Shown: positions 1-8,390, numbered from the stretch's first letter. The stretch: DNA of 64,000 bases from Shimia sp047124445 (GCF_047124445.1 NZ_CP138921.1:372001-436000); one strand, 5' to 3'. Notes: generated by a model not told the origin, from the sequence alone. Made by a program: numbers and translations.

Positions 1-1787
1 GCGCAGGCCGCATCCAACCACATTTGTTGGTCTGGTGCGAGTCGTGGCGACAGCACTTGACGGCACGTCGCGTGGTAGCTGTTGAGCCAATCCAGTTCTG
101 TTTCGCTCAGCAGGTCGACAACCACCATGTCGCGATCAATCGGCGCAAAGGTCAGGTTGCGGAACTGCAGCATCTCGCGGTGATCGTCCCCCCCGGGCAG
201 GGCGGGGGCCTCTTCGACCACAATCAGGTTCTCGATGCGGATGCCAAAGGCGCCGGGGCGGTAGTAGCCTGGTTCATTGGAGAGGATCATGCCGACCTCA
301 AGCGGGGTGTCGCTCACGCGGCTCAGGCGCTGAGGGCCTTCATGTACACAGAGATAAGCGCCAACGCCGTGGCCCAACCCGTGGTCAAAGTCCTGCCCAG
401 CCATCCAGAGCGGCAAACGGCCAATGGCTTCGATATGGCTGCCTGCAACCCCTTTGGGGAAACGCATGCGCGATACGGCAATCATGCCCTGCAGCACGCG
501 GGTGAAAGCCACTTTGGCGTCATCACTCACCTCACCAATGGGCAAGGTGCGGGTGATGTCGGTGGTGCCATCGGCATATTGGCCGCCACTGTCCAGCACC
601 ATCAGATCGCCGTTTTGCAGGGGACGGTTGGTCTCTTCGGTGACGCGGTAGTGCATGATCGCGCCGTTGGGGCCAGCGCCTGCAATGGTGTCAAAACTGA
701 TTTCCAGCAGGGCGTTGGTGGCGCGGCGGTATTCTTCCAGTTTTGTCACCACGTCTATTTCGGTGAGGGTGGTTTTGTCCTGCGCGTCAAACCAGCTCAG
801 GAAGTTCACCACGGCCGCGCCATCCCGCAGATGGGCTTCGGCCATGCCAGCAATTTCAGATGCGTTTTTACGCGCTTTGAGCATGACGCAAGGGTCTTGG
901 CCGTAGGAAATCTCCGCGTCGCTTTTCGACACAGCGGCTTGCACGGCGATCGGCGCGCTGCCTTTGTCGAGGCGCACGGTACCGGAGAGCTGCGTGAGGA
1001 ATGGGATAAAGGCGTCAGGCGCGTGCACGCGGACGGCGTCCCCCAGATGGTCGCGCACCTCTGTGAGTTTCTGCCCGGCCATGAACAGATCAACGGTGGC
1101 GTCGGAATTCAGCACGGCAAACCCATGGGCCAGCGGGTTACGGGGAATATCTGCGCCACGGATGTTCAACATCCACGCGATGCTGTCGGGCAGGGTGATG
1201 ACAGCAGCGGTTTCGCCATGGGCGTTGAGATCAGCCGCAAGTCGCGCACGTTTGTCGCCATGGGATTCGCCCGCCACTGCGGTGGGGTGGCTTTTGACCG
1301 GTGCCATAGGAGCATCTGGCTGGTCGTCCCAAATGGCATCAACCGGGTTGTTCACTGGTACAAACGTGATCATGTGGTCTTCGGTAGCTTTATGCAGCGC
1401 CTCCAGTTGGCCCACTGTATAGAGCCAGGGATCAAAGCCGACATGGCCGGTGCCCAGGTTTTCCACGATCCATGGCCCCGGCAGGACCTCGGGCCAATCG
1501 ACCGGCGTGTAACAATCCGCCACCTGTTCCTTGACCTGCGTGCGGTAACGCCCGTCGACAAACACCCCCGCGATGTCCTTGAGCACAACGCAAAACCCAG
1601 CGGAGCCGGTGAACCCTGTCAGCCAAGCCAACCGGTCGTCCCGCGCGGCAACGTATTCGCCCTGATGCGCATCGGCGCGGGGCACCAGAAAGCCGTCCAG
1701 GCCCCCTTTGTCCATTTGCGCCCGCAGGGCTTTAAGGCGGGCGGGGCCCTGTTCCGGGCGGGCGGTGACGGCAAAATCCTGAAACAT
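1..1787 (-). CDS. Xaa-Pro aminopeptidase (aminopeptidase P, M24B), 3' end just off the window
   Basis: A cytoplasmic metallopeptidase that removes an N-terminal residue preceding proline. The ATG at 1787 is preceded by AAGGAG, and translation begins MFQDFAVTARPEQGPARLKA. About 595 codons are present and the last ones read WLDAAC, which resembles the usual C-terminus of the roughly 600-residue family, so only a few codons are missing. The M24 metal-site motifs are visible: LDSGGQYADGTTD (first Asp near residue 399), DHGLGHGVG (His near 469), SNEPGYY and GIRIEN. The length matches the three-domain eukaryote-like form rather than short E. coli PepP. It is transcribed in the same direction as cobT but separated from it by an intergenic repeat. 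Confidence 0.93.
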   Translation of the reverse strand, partial: MFQDFAVTARPEQGPARLKALRAQMDKGGLDGFLVPRADAHQGEYVAARDDRLAWLTGFTGSAGFCVVLKDIAGVFVDGRYRTQVKEQVADCYTPVDWPEVLPGPWIVENLGTGHVGFDPWLYTVGQLEALHKATEDHMITFVPVNNPVDAIWDDQPDAPMAPVKSHPTAVAGESHGDKRARLAADLNAHGETAAVITLPDSIAWMLNIRGADIPRNPLAHGFAVLNSDATVDLFMAGQKLTEVRDHLGDAVRVHAPDAFIPFLTQLSGTVRLDKGSAPIAVQAAVSKSDAEISYGQDPCVMLKARKNASEIAGMAEAHLRDGAAVVNFLSWFDAQDKTTLTEIDVVTKLEEYRRATNALLEISFDTIAGAGPNGAIMHYRVTEETNRPLQNGDLMVLDSGGQYADGTTDITRTLPIGEVSDDAKVAFTRVLQGMIAVSRMRFPKGVAGSHIEAIGRLPLWMAGQDFDHGLGHGVGAYLCVHEGPQRLSRVSDTPLEVGMILSNEPGYYRPGAFGIRIENLIVVEEAPALPGGDDHREMLQFRNLTFAPIDRDMVVVDLLSETELDWLNSYHATCRQVLSPRLAPDQQMWLDAAC

Positions 1788-1869
1788 GGCACGGCTCCTT
1801 GGCGCAAGTGAATAGGCGTTCAGTGATACGCACTGCGCCGCCAATGGCAAGTGGGTTGCTGAGGGCGCA

Positions 1870-1925
1870 GAAAAGAAGAGGGGGCGAGCCCCCTCGCGGA
1901 CGCTCACCCCCGGGATATTTCGGGT
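1870..1925. repeat. Composite intergenic palindromic repeat, copy A
   Basis: An 18-base palindrome with arms GAGGGGGC and GCCCCCTC (1878-1895) is followed by CACCCCCGGGATATTTCGGG. On the minus strand it reads AAATATCCCGGGGGTG, then a GC-rich palindrome. The same core with differently sequenced hairpins recurs near 30661 and 48962, and a partial copy lies at 40030. It sits between the cobT stop and the start of the aminopeptidase gene, so it could also act as a transcript end for cobT. Confidence 0.6.
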
Positions 1926-1940
1926 TAGAAGAAGCGGGGC

Positions 1941-3815
1941 TTAGCCCACTTTCCGCATCCCCATGACCCGTGCACGCGCGCGTGGATCGTTGTCAAACAG
2001 GGCGGCCAATTGCTCTGTCATGGCGCCTGCGAGCTGTTCGACATCGGTGATGGTCACCGCGCGGTCATAGTAGCGCGTCACATCGTGGCCGATACCAATC
2101 GCCAAGAGCTCCACCAGCTTGCGTTTTTCCACCATGGCGATCACGTCGCGCAGATGTTTTTCCAGATAGTTGGCAGGGTTCACCGAGAGCGTGCTGTCAT
2201 CCACAGGGGCGCCATCGGAGATCACCATCAGGATTTTGCGCTGTTCCGGGCGCATCAGCATGCGGCGGTGGGCCCATTCCAGCGCCTCGCCGTCGATGTT
2301 TTCCTTCAGCAGCCCCTCTTTCATCATCAGGCCAAGGTTGGGCCGCACGCGACGCCAAGGGGCGTCCGCCTGTTTGTAGATGATGTGGCGCAGATCATTG
2401 AGGCGGCCCGGTTGTTGCGGACGGCCGTCGTTGAGCCATTTTTCACGCGCCAAGCCACCTTTCCACGCACGGGTGGTGAAACCGAGAATTTCGACCTTCA
2501 CGTTGCAGCGCTCCAGCGTGCGGGCCAGAACGTCGGCACAGATCGCGGCAATGGAAATTGGCCGGCCACGCATGGAGCCGGAGTTGTCCAAGAGCAGCGT
2601 CACCACCGTGTCGCGGAACTCGGTGTCGTGTTCCATCTTGAAGCTGAGCGGCGTGGTGGGGTTGGCCACAACGCGCGCCAAACGGCCAGCGTCCAGCGTG
2701 CCTTCTTCGAGATCAAACTCCCAACTGCGGTTCTGCTGCGCTTGCAGGCGGCGTTGCAGGCGGTTGGCGAGGCGGCTCACCGCGCCTTTGAGTGGCTCCA
2801 ACTGCTGGTCCAGATAGGCGCGCAGGCGTTCCAGTTCGACCGGCTCGGCCAGCTCTTCGGCGGCAATCTCTTCGTCATGGGTGGTGTCAAACACCACATA
2901 GTCCGGGTCTGCCTCAGAAATTGGCGGTGGGGGAGGCGGATCCAGCGGCGCTTCGCCGTCCGGCATCTCGGCCTCATCCGACATCTCGTCTTCAGCCATG
3001 TCATCCATGGTGACCTGCGCCTCGGACATGTCCTGCTGCTCTTCCTGAGATTGCTCAGGGCTGGCCTCAGTGTCTTCCTCGTCGCTGTCATCCTGACCCT
3101 GGCTATCCGGGTCTTCCTGCTCTTCCGCCTGTTCTTCGGCCTCGTCGTCCTGATCGTCGATGTCATCCGGGTCATCGCCCAGTTGATCGCCGTAGCCGAG
3201 GTCCTCGATGATCTGGCGGGCAAATTTGGCAAAGGCCTGTTGGTCGGACAGCAGTTCTTGCAGGTCGTCCAGATGCTCGCCTGCGCTCTGCTCGATGTAG
3301 CCGCGCCACAGGTTCATCACATTGGCTGCGGCCGGGGGCAGGTCGCGCCCGGTGGCCAGATGACGGATCAGATAGCCCGCGGCCACAGGCAAAGGCGCCT
3401 GCTCGGTGGAGGTCATGTCGCCATAACCACGGCCAGCGGCTTCCTGGCTGATCTTCATGTCGATGTTGGTGGCGGTGCCGGGCATGTCGCGCGCGCCCAT
3501 CGCTTCACAACGAGCAGTTTCCATCGCCTCATAGAGATCGCGGGCAATGCCCTGACCGGGTGCATAGCGCATGTGGGTGGCGTCGTCGTGATACTTGCGT
3601 TGCAGTGCCAGCGCATCGGCGGTGCCACGGGCCAAAAGCACCTCATCGCGGGTCATGCGGCGGCTGACCTGAGGCAAGCGGATACTGTCGCCGGACATGC
3701 CAGAGGGATCAACCGTGTAGGACACCGACAGTTCCGGATCGTCGGCCATGACTTTGGTGGCCTCAGCCAGGGCCTTTTTGAACGGATCAGCGGGGTTGTC
3801 GCTTGGTTTTTTCAT
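1941..3815 (-). CDS. cobT: Cobaltochelatase subunit CobT
   Basis: VWA-domain subunit of the ATP-dependent aerobic cobaltochelatase (CobN-CobS-CobT), which inserts cobalt into hydrogenobyrinic acid a,c-diamide during B12 synthesis. The product is 624 residues, usual for the family. A long Asp/Glu-rich linker spans about residues 209-297, followed by a proline run. The C-terminal VWA domain carries the MIDAS motif DNSGSM at about 410-415. The ATG at 3815 was chosen over an in-frame TTG nine bases upstream because GAAGG lies at normal spacing. That ATG overlaps the stop of the upstream DUF4240 gene as ATGA, which suggests translational coupling. CobN is not in the window. Confidence 0.96.
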   Translation of the reverse strand: MKKPSDNPADPFKKALAEATKVMADDPELSVSYTVDPSGMSGDSIRLPQVSRRMTRDEVLLARGTADALALQRKYHDDATHMRYAPGQGIARDLYEAMETARCEAMGARDMPGTATNIDMKISQEAAGRGYGDMTSTEQAPLPVAAGYLIRHLATGRDLPPAAANVMNLWRGYIEQSAGEHLDDLQELLSDQQAFAKFARQIIEDLGYGDQLGDDPDDIDDQDDEAEEQAEEQEDPDSQGQDDSDEEDTEASPEQSQEEQQDMSEAQVTMDDMAEDEMSDEAEMPDGEAPLDPPPPPPISEADPDYVVFDTTHDEEIAAEELAEPVELERLRAYLDQQLEPLKGAVSRLANRLQRRLQAQQNRSWEFDLEEGTLDAGRLARVVANPTTPLSFKMEHDTEFRDTVVTLLLDNSGSMRGRPISIAAICADVLARTLERCNVKVEILGFTTRAWKGGLAREKWLNDGRPQQPGRLNDLRHIIYKQADAPWRRVRPNLGLMMKEGLLKENIDGEALEWAHRRMLMRPEQRKILMVISDGAPVDDSTLSVNPANYLEKHLRDVIAMVEKRKLVELLAIGIGHDVTRYYDRAVTITDVEQLAGAMTEQLAALFDNDPRARARVMGMRKVG

Positions 3816-4261
3816 TTGGCCCAACCTTCTTCGTTAGAGAAGCTCTCAATATTCACCGTTGCCTCACGCGAAAATTCGCGCACGGTTTTGTCAGAATAAG
3901 CATCGCCCGCCACATACAGCAAACCTTCAAGCCAATTTGGTGAACGTTTGGGAAAAGCCCGGGGGTTTTTCAAAACATCATGGTAAGCTTGTTTTCCTTG
4001 CGCGATGACCATCAAGCGCGTGTACAGAAAACTATCGGACAATCCTGGAAACCAACTAAAACGGCGGTAGTGCTGTCTTGTGTCCAGCGCATAAGCTTTT
4101 TGCGCGAGGCACTCATAGAAGCCATGAATGTCAGCTTCGGTCATTTTCGAGAGCTCGGCGACGAGCGGCTTAAAGTTGGTTGATCCATCTTGCCGCTTGC
4201 AGCCTTCAATTTTCTCGATCAATGACCAAAACTGCGTGTCATTCATAGCATCTAAGTTCAC
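3812..4261 (-). CDS. DUF4240 domain protein lying between cobS and cobT
   Basis: A 149-residue protein of unknown function. The stretch MNDTQFWSLIEK, the helical middle MTEADIHGFYECLAQKAYAL and LMVIAQGKQAYHDVLKNP match the DUF4240 pattern as I know it. The gene starts at a GTG overlapping the cobS stop (GTGA) and ends overlapping the cobT start (ATGA). An internal ATG at 4246 is an alternative start. Base composition looks less GC-rich than the flanking genes. Its tight fit suggests co-translation with the chelatase subunits, but DUF4240 proteins are not known to act in cobalamin synthesis, so this may be a passenger. Confidence 0.75.
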   Translation of the reverse strand: MNLDAMNDTQFWSLIEKIEGCKRQDGSTNFKPLVAELSKMTEADIHGFYECLAQKAYALDTRQHYRRFSWFPGLSDSFLYTRLMVIAQGKQAYHDVLKNPRAFPKRSPNWLEGLLYVAGDAYSDKTVREFSREATVNIESFSNEEGWAK

Positions 4262-5244
4262 CCCAGGCTCATGCTGGCCGCGCTTTCAGGCAGCTCTTCG
4301 TCAAAGCAGCGCTGATAGAACTCGGCAACGGTCTGGCGCTCCAGCTCGTCACATTTGTTCAGGAAGCTCAGGCGGAAGGCATAGCCAACGTTGCGGAAGA
4401 TTTCTGAGTTGGCGGCCCAGTTGATCACGGTCCGTGGGCTCATCACGGTGGACAGATCGCCGTTCATAAAGGCGGTCCGGGTCAGGTCCGCCACGGTCAC
4501 CATCTGGCTCACAATCTTGCGGCCTTCGGCGGTGTTGTAGTGCGGTGCCTTTGACAGGATGATCGCGGCTTCGGCATCATGGCTGAGGTAGTTCAGCGTG
4601 GAGACCAGCGACCAACGGTCCATCTGGGCTTGGTTGATCTGCTGCGTGCCGTGGTAGAGGCCAGTGGTGTCGCCCAGACCCACGGTGTTTGCGGTGGCAA
4701 ACAGGCGGAAGTAAGGGTTTGGCGTGATCACTTCGTTCTGATCCAGCAGGGTCAGCTTGCCGTCATGTTCCAGAACACGCTGGATCACAAACATCACGTC
4801 CGCACGACCGGCATCATATTCATCAAACACAATCGCGGTCGGGTTGCGCAGCGCCCAGGGCAGGATGCCTTCGTGGAACTCTGTAACCTGCTTGCCGTCG
4901 CGCAGTTTGATGGCATCTTTACCAATCAGGTCGATACGGCTGATGTGGCTGTCGAGGTTGACGCGCACGCAGGGCCAGTTCAGGCGGGCCGCAACCTGTT
5001 CGATGTGGGTCGATTTACCGGTGCCGTGGTAGCCTTGAATCATCACACGACGGTTGTGGCCAAAACCCGCCAGGATCGCCAGCGTGGTTTCCGGGTCGAA
5101 TTTATAGGTTGGGTCGATCTCTGGCACGCGGTCGGTGCGCTCTTCAAAACCCTTGATTTTCATGTCGCTGTCGATGCCAAACACATCGCGCAGATCAATG
5201 TCTTCGGTGGGCTTCGCGTTGCTTTCCATCATGCCGTCGGCCAT
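4258..5244 (-). CDS. cobS: Cobaltochelatase subunit CobS
   Basis: AAA+ MoxR-type ATPase subunit that forms a ring with CobT and powers cobalt insertion by CobN. The product is 328 residues. Walker A is GYHGTGKST at residues 71-79 and Walker B is AIVFDEYD at about 137-144. The ATG at 5244 was chosen because AGAAGGA lies eight bases upstream and translation starts MADGMMESNAKPTEDIDL, as in other CobS proteins; the open frame continues 27 codons further upstream without a comparable site. It is the first gene of cobS - DUF4240 - cobT and is divergent from the msrB-like gene. Confidence 0.97.
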   Translation of the reverse strand: MADGMMESNAKPTEDIDLRDVFGIDSDMKIKGFEERTDRVPEIDPTYKFDPETTLAILAGFGHNRRVMIQGYHGTGKSTHIEQVAARLNWPCVRVNLDSHISRIDLIGKDAIKLRDGKQVTEFHEGILPWALRNPTAIVFDEYDAGRADVMFVIQRVLEHDGKLTLLDQNEVITPNPYFRLFATANTVGLGDTTGLYHGTQQINQAQMDRWSLVSTLNYLSHDAEAAIILSKAPHYNTAEGRKIVSQMVTVADLTRTAFMNGDLSTVMSPRTVINWAANSEIFRNVGYAFRLSFLNKCDELERQTVAEFYQRCFDEELPESAASMSLG

Positions 5245-5440
5245 GTCGTATGTCCTTCTCCCGGCCACCCAAATACGGCGGCCCAAATCTACCGGCCTTT
5301 GGTGCATCAAATCCCACGGGATCACAAGCGAAACTCTGCAAAATACGTGGCGTTGTCACGAAACTCACGGTCCTGTGCTGAGCTGTTAATTGCTTAAACG
5401 CGGATTGGTGCGCAATTTTACGACCAAAGGAGGATGGAGA

Positions 5441-5911
5441 ATGCAACGACGTCATTTCATTTCCGCCGCGGGCGCGGCCGCGCTGACCGCTATGGCCCTG
5501 CCGCGTGCCACTCTGGCAAAAGAGTTCGAAGTCACCCGCACTGACGCCGAATGGCGCGCCATGCTTACGCCTGCGCAATACAAGGTGATGCGGCAGGAGG
5601 GCACAGAGCGGGCGGGCTCGTCGCCATTGGATAAGAATTACGAGAAGGGGACGTATCACTGTCGAGGCTGTGATCTGAAGCTCTACAGCTCGCGGCATAA
5701 GTACGACAGCGGCACCGGATGGCCGAGTTTCTACAAATCGCTCCCCAAAGCGATTGGAACCAAGCCGGACCGCAAGCTCCTCCGGGTCCGCACCGAATGC
5801 CACTGTCGCAGGTGTGGGTCGCATCTTGGACATATCTTTGACGATGGTCCGCAACCCACGGGGAAACGCCATTGCCTGAATGGCGTCTCATTGGTGTTTA
5901 AGCCCAAATGA
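5441..5911 (+). CDS. msrB: Exported peptide-methionine (R)-S-oxide reductase, MsrB family
   Basis: Reduces the R epimer of methionine sulfoxide in proteins. The product is 156 residues. It opens with a twin-arginine-like signal, MQRRHFISAAGAAALTAMA, which suggests export folded to the periplasm. The MsrB domain follows, with two zinc CxxC pairs (CRGC and CRRC), SGTGWPSF, HLGHIFDDGP and the catalytic-Cys segment RHCLNG. The usual NSA after this Cys is NGV here, a mild variation. The start at 5441 follows AAAGGAGG at good spacing. The gene is convergent with the response regulator downstream. Confidence 0.9.
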   Translation: MQRRHFISAAGAAALTAMALPRATLAKEFEVTRTDAEWRAMLTPAQYKVMRQEGTERAGSSPLDKNYEKGTYHCRGCDLKLYSSRHKYDSGTGWPSFYKSLPKAIGTKPDRKLLRVRTECHCRRCGSHLGHIFDDGPQPTGKRHCLNGVSLVFKPK

Positions 5912-5972
5912 GACCGGGCGCCCTGCTGCCGAGGTGGGGCATAAGGTTACGACGGCAAAGCGGCCCGGTCTC
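5910..5972. terminator. Long inverted repeat between convergent genes
   Basis: GAGACCGGGC at 5910-5919 is matched by GCCCGGTCTC at 5963-5972, with an inner TGCCG/CGGCA pair. It begins on the msrB stop codon and lies about 40 bases after the regulator stop on the other strand. There is no clear T-run, so termination is inferred from position. Confidence 0.4.
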
Positions 5973-6010
5973 TCATCCCCGAAGGACGATCATGGGTTGG
6001 AACAGGCCAC

Positions 6011-6718
6011 TCACGCAGCCATGTCCTCCGGGGAATCTGAAAAGCGATAGCCCAGCCCGTACAGGGTCTCGATCGCGGTGAAGTTGGGCGCGACTTCGCG
6101 CAGCTTGCGCCGGATGCGCTTGATCTGGCTGTCGATGCTTCGGTCGGTGACAAAGACGTCGCCGCCGTAGGCAAGGTCCAGAATATTGGCCCGGCTGAGC
6201 ACCTGACCGGGGCGTTGCGCGATGATCCAGAGCACGTTGAACTCGGTGGCGGTGAGGGCGACCTCTTTGCCATCCCAACGGGCCTCGTGGCGCAGCCGGT
6301 CCAAACGCAACGCCCCGCGCTGGATCACGGTCACGTCGTCCGCATCGCGATGGCTGGGCGCCGCGCTGCGCAAGGCCGCTGCAATACGTGCGCCAAACAC
6401 CCGCATGGAAAACGGCTTGGCAAGATAGTCGTCCGCCCCAAGGCGCAGCATCATCGACTCTTCGGTGGCGCTTGCGGTGGTGCTGAGCACCACGACAGGC
6501 ACGCTGTAGGTGTTTGTGATCCGCTCAATGATGGTGAGCGCATCCATGGACCGCTGGCGCAGTTCCATCACCACCAGATCAACAGATTGACGCGACAGTT
6601 CCGCCATGGCGGTGTCTGGTGACACATGACAGAGGCTTTCGTGCCCGTCATGCAGCAAGACGTCCTGCATCGCCGCCAGCAGTTGACGGTCCGGATCAAT
6701 CAGAAGGAGTCGGGACAT
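6011..6718 (-). CDS. Orphan OmpR-type response regulator with Glu at the phospho-acceptor position
   Basis: A DNA-binding regulator of 235 residues: receiver domain (about 1-118) and winged-helix Trans_reg_C domain (about 135-230, with RSIDSQIKRIRRKL and LYGLGYRF). In the receiver the acid pair IDPD, the switch Thr in LSTT and Lys101 in AKPF are kept, but the acceptor Asp is replaced by Glu52 in VVMELRQ. This may mimic or abolish phosphorylation. The ATG at 6718 follows GGAGGGCGGCC. No histidine kinase is adjacent. The gene overlaps a 49-codon upstream gene by 19 bases, implying coupled expression. Confidence 0.9.
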   Translation of the reverse strand: MSRLLLIDPDRQLLAAMQDVLLHDGHESLCHVSPDTAMAELSRQSVDLVVMELRQRSMDALTIIERITNTYSVPVVVLSTTASATEESMMLRLGADDYLAKPFSMRVFGARIAAALRSAAPSHRDADDVTVIQRGALRLDRLRHEARWDGKEVALTATEFNVLWIIAQRPGQVLSRANILDLAYGGDVFVTDRSIDSQIKRIRRKLREVAPNFTAIETLYGLGYRFSDSPEDMAA

Positions 6719-6849
6719 GGCCGCCCTCCGATCTGCTTGCGGGCATGGGTGAAAACATCCTGTTTGATCGCCACAGGTTCCGGGCGCCCGCGCTGGTGTA
6801 ACCAAAGCAACGGGAACAGGGCACTAAGCATTAAAGCACTGAAAAACAT
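6700..6849 (-). CDS. 49-aa membrane micro-protein overlapping the response regulator
   Basis: A short gene with a strong ribosome site (GGGAGGCGCC directly before ATG at 6849). The product starts MFFSALMLSALFPLLWLHQR, one hydrophobic segment followed by a basic cytoplasmic-type stretch, then a polar tail ending RPCPDSF. Its last 19 bases overlap the start of the regulator in another frame. The role is unknown. It could be a membrane-located partner of the regulator or simply a leader peptide controlling its translation. Both the Shine-Dalgarno and the hydrophobic start argue that it is real. Confidence 0.55.
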   Translation of the reverse strand: MFFSALMLSALFPLLWLHQRGRPEPVAIKQDVFTHARKQIGGRPCPDSF

Positions 6850-7005
6850 GGCGCCTCCCTTCTGAGATCTGATGTGAAAATCCGAAGAGAGCGTCTTGTC
6901 TCTTCGTTCATCACACAGATGGGGAAGGATCAGAAGGTTGCTTTGGGCAAAGCTGCCACTGTTTTGTCAAACTGCGCCAATCGTGGCCGTCTTGCCAAAT
7001 TCCGC

Positions 7006-8022
7006 TCAGGCCAGAGATTGCCGCCGCTCACCGGGAGACTGTCCGGTCCAGCGTTTGAAGGCTGATGCAAAGGAGCTCACGTCAGAATAGCCCAGCAGAA
7101 AAGCAATCTCGCTCTGGCTCATGTCGCTGTTTTTTAAATAGCGATCCGCCATGGCGCGGCGGAAGTTGGACAACACAGTCTGATAGGTGGTGTTGGCGTC
7201 GCCCAAGCGCCGCGCCAGTGTGCGCGCGCTCATACCCAAATCTTTGGCTACGATGGACACCGATGTCTGTCCGCTCGCCATACGATCCGAGATGGCTTTC
7301 TCCACCACCAGTTCGATGTTGGAGCGGTTCTTGGGGCGTTGTGCAAGAACCAGATCAGCATGCGCTTGCAAGACTTTGTGTAAGCCTTCGTCAGACGTGC
7401 TCAATGGCACGTCCAGATCGGCTGTACGGTACTGCAGGCTGTTCCACTGCGCTCCAAAGGTGATCGGGCAGCCCAACAGCTTCTCAAGTTCGGCCGCATT
7501 GTGTTTGCGCCGGTGGCAAAAGGTGATGTGCTTTGGCAAAATTGTGCGCGGCAGCAACTTATTTGTGCCGCTGAGGAATTGGCTCACTTGGGCCTCAACA
7601 AACCGCCCGGTCTCCACGGTGGCGGGTATGTCCAGCCGCCATTTGAAAATCCCCTGTTCATCCAACTCGGAAATGTCACTTTCCATCGCCTCGGAGAACA
7701 CCTGCCCGTATCGGGCGAGGTTCGTGACAATACATCGGATGTCTTTGGACGACCGCCCGAGGTAGCCAATGAGGCCAAGCTTGGCAAAGCGCCGCGTTTG
7801 GCCCCAACGTACGGCAATCAGATCATCCTGCGTGAGGGCAATACCGTTTTCTACAATCCGCGCCAGTCCGGCGAGGGGGACCAGGTTTTCGCTCTCTTGG
7901 AGTTCAGCCAGAGTGATCCCGGTGCCCTTGAGCACCTCTCTCTCAGGAAAGCCGAGGCCAATGATGTACTCGGAAAAATCGCGCCCCATGGCCGCAACAT
8001 GTTTGGCGGAATTCTGCATCAT
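7006..8022 (-). CDS. AraC family transcriptional regulator
   Basis: A 338-residue regulator. The first 190 or so residues fit the Arabinose_bd-type ligand/dimerisation domain found in OruR/ArgR-like AraC proteins. The C-terminal double helix-turn-helix spans about 235-335, with VAKDLGMSARTLARRL and SQSEIAFLLGYSDVSSFASAFKRWTGQSP. Two adjacent ATG codons (8022 and 8019) are possible starts, and no strong ribosome site is visible. It is divergent from the small two-gene unit at 8136, with a 16-bp palindrome between them. Its ligand is not predictable. Confidence 0.9.
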   Translation of the reverse strand: MMQNSAKHVAAMGRDFSEYIIGLGFPEREVLKGTGITLAELQESENLVPLAGLARIVENGIALTQDDLIAVRWGQTRRFAKLGLIGYLGRSSKDIRCIVTNLARYGQVFSEAMESDISELDEQGIFKWRLDIPATVETGRFVEAQVSQFLSGTNKLLPRTILPKHITFCHRRKHNAAELEKLLGCPITFGAQWNSLQYRTADLDVPLSTSDEGLHKVLQAHADLVLAQRPKNRSNIELVVEKAISDRMASGQTSVSIVAKDLGMSARTLARRLGDANTTYQTVLSNFRRAMADRYLKNSDMSQSEIAFLLGYSDVSSFASAFKRWTGQSPGERRQSLA

Positions 8023-8107
8023 GTGCTCACATCACCGCATTTGTCGCTCAAAATCAAGGCTGTGGCCGCGGGCTTGACGGCGGATGCCAATTTTCACTAA
8101 AGATGAT

Positions 8108-8123
8108 ACCTTGGTACCAAGGT
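8108..8123. promoter_or_regulatory. 16-bp perfect palindrome, candidate operator
   Basis: ACCTTGGTACCAAGGT is perfectly self-complementary and lies 13 bases before the start of the small DNA-binding-like protein at 8136 and 85 bases before the AraC gene. Its position over or near the promoter or leader of the two-gene unit suggests autoregulation. Confidence 0.45.
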
Positions 8124-8135
8124 GAAGGATTCGCG

Positions 8136-8390
8136 ATGAAGAGAGTGGAACGCGTTCAAACCGGACTACGGCTGGAGAAACAGCTGCTCAAGGTGATGAA
8201 GGCCTTGGCAGAACAACTGGACATGTCAGCGGCTGAGTTGGTCGAAGGCGTGATGTTGCACGCCTTGGAGGGCAAGGCACCGTTTTCGGAGGCGACATTG
8301 ACGAAGGCAGCGATGCTCAAGGAGGTCTACGACCTGACTTTGACGGCAGAGGACGCCCACAAGTTGACAGAAGAAGGATCAGAAACATGA
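8136..8390 (+). CDS. Small protein with ribbon-helix-helix-like pattern
   Basis: An 84-residue protein, MKRVERVQTGLRLEKQLLKV and so on. A short strand (TGLRLEKQ) followed by two helices (LLKVMKALAEQLDM, AAELVEGVMLHALEG) resembles ribbon-helix-helix (Arc/MetJ-type) DNA-binding proteins, but I cannot assign a family. The ATG at 8136 has GAAGGA upstream. An upstream in-frame ATG at 8103 would run through the palindrome and is less likely. It overlaps the next gene by four bases (ATGA), so the two are probably one operon. Confidence 0.65.
   Translation: MKRVERVQTGLRLEKQLLKVMKALAEQLDMSAAELVEGVMLHALEGKAPFSEATLTKAAMLKEVYDLTLTAEDAHKLTEEGSET

Noticed and set aside
24..1811. 595-codon open frame on the plus strand
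   Set aside because: It is antisense to the Xaa-Pro aminopeptidase, whose motifs and ribosome site are clear; long antisense frames are common in GC-rich DNA with strong third-position bias.
2010..3899. 629-codon open frame on the plus strand
   Set aside because: Mirror of cobT; the product is His/Gln/Val-rich without any domain.
6883..6907. GAAGAGA/TCTCTTC hairpin as terminator of the AraC gene
   Set aside because: It lies about 100 bases beyond the stop and lacks a T-run, so the support is too weak to list as a feature.
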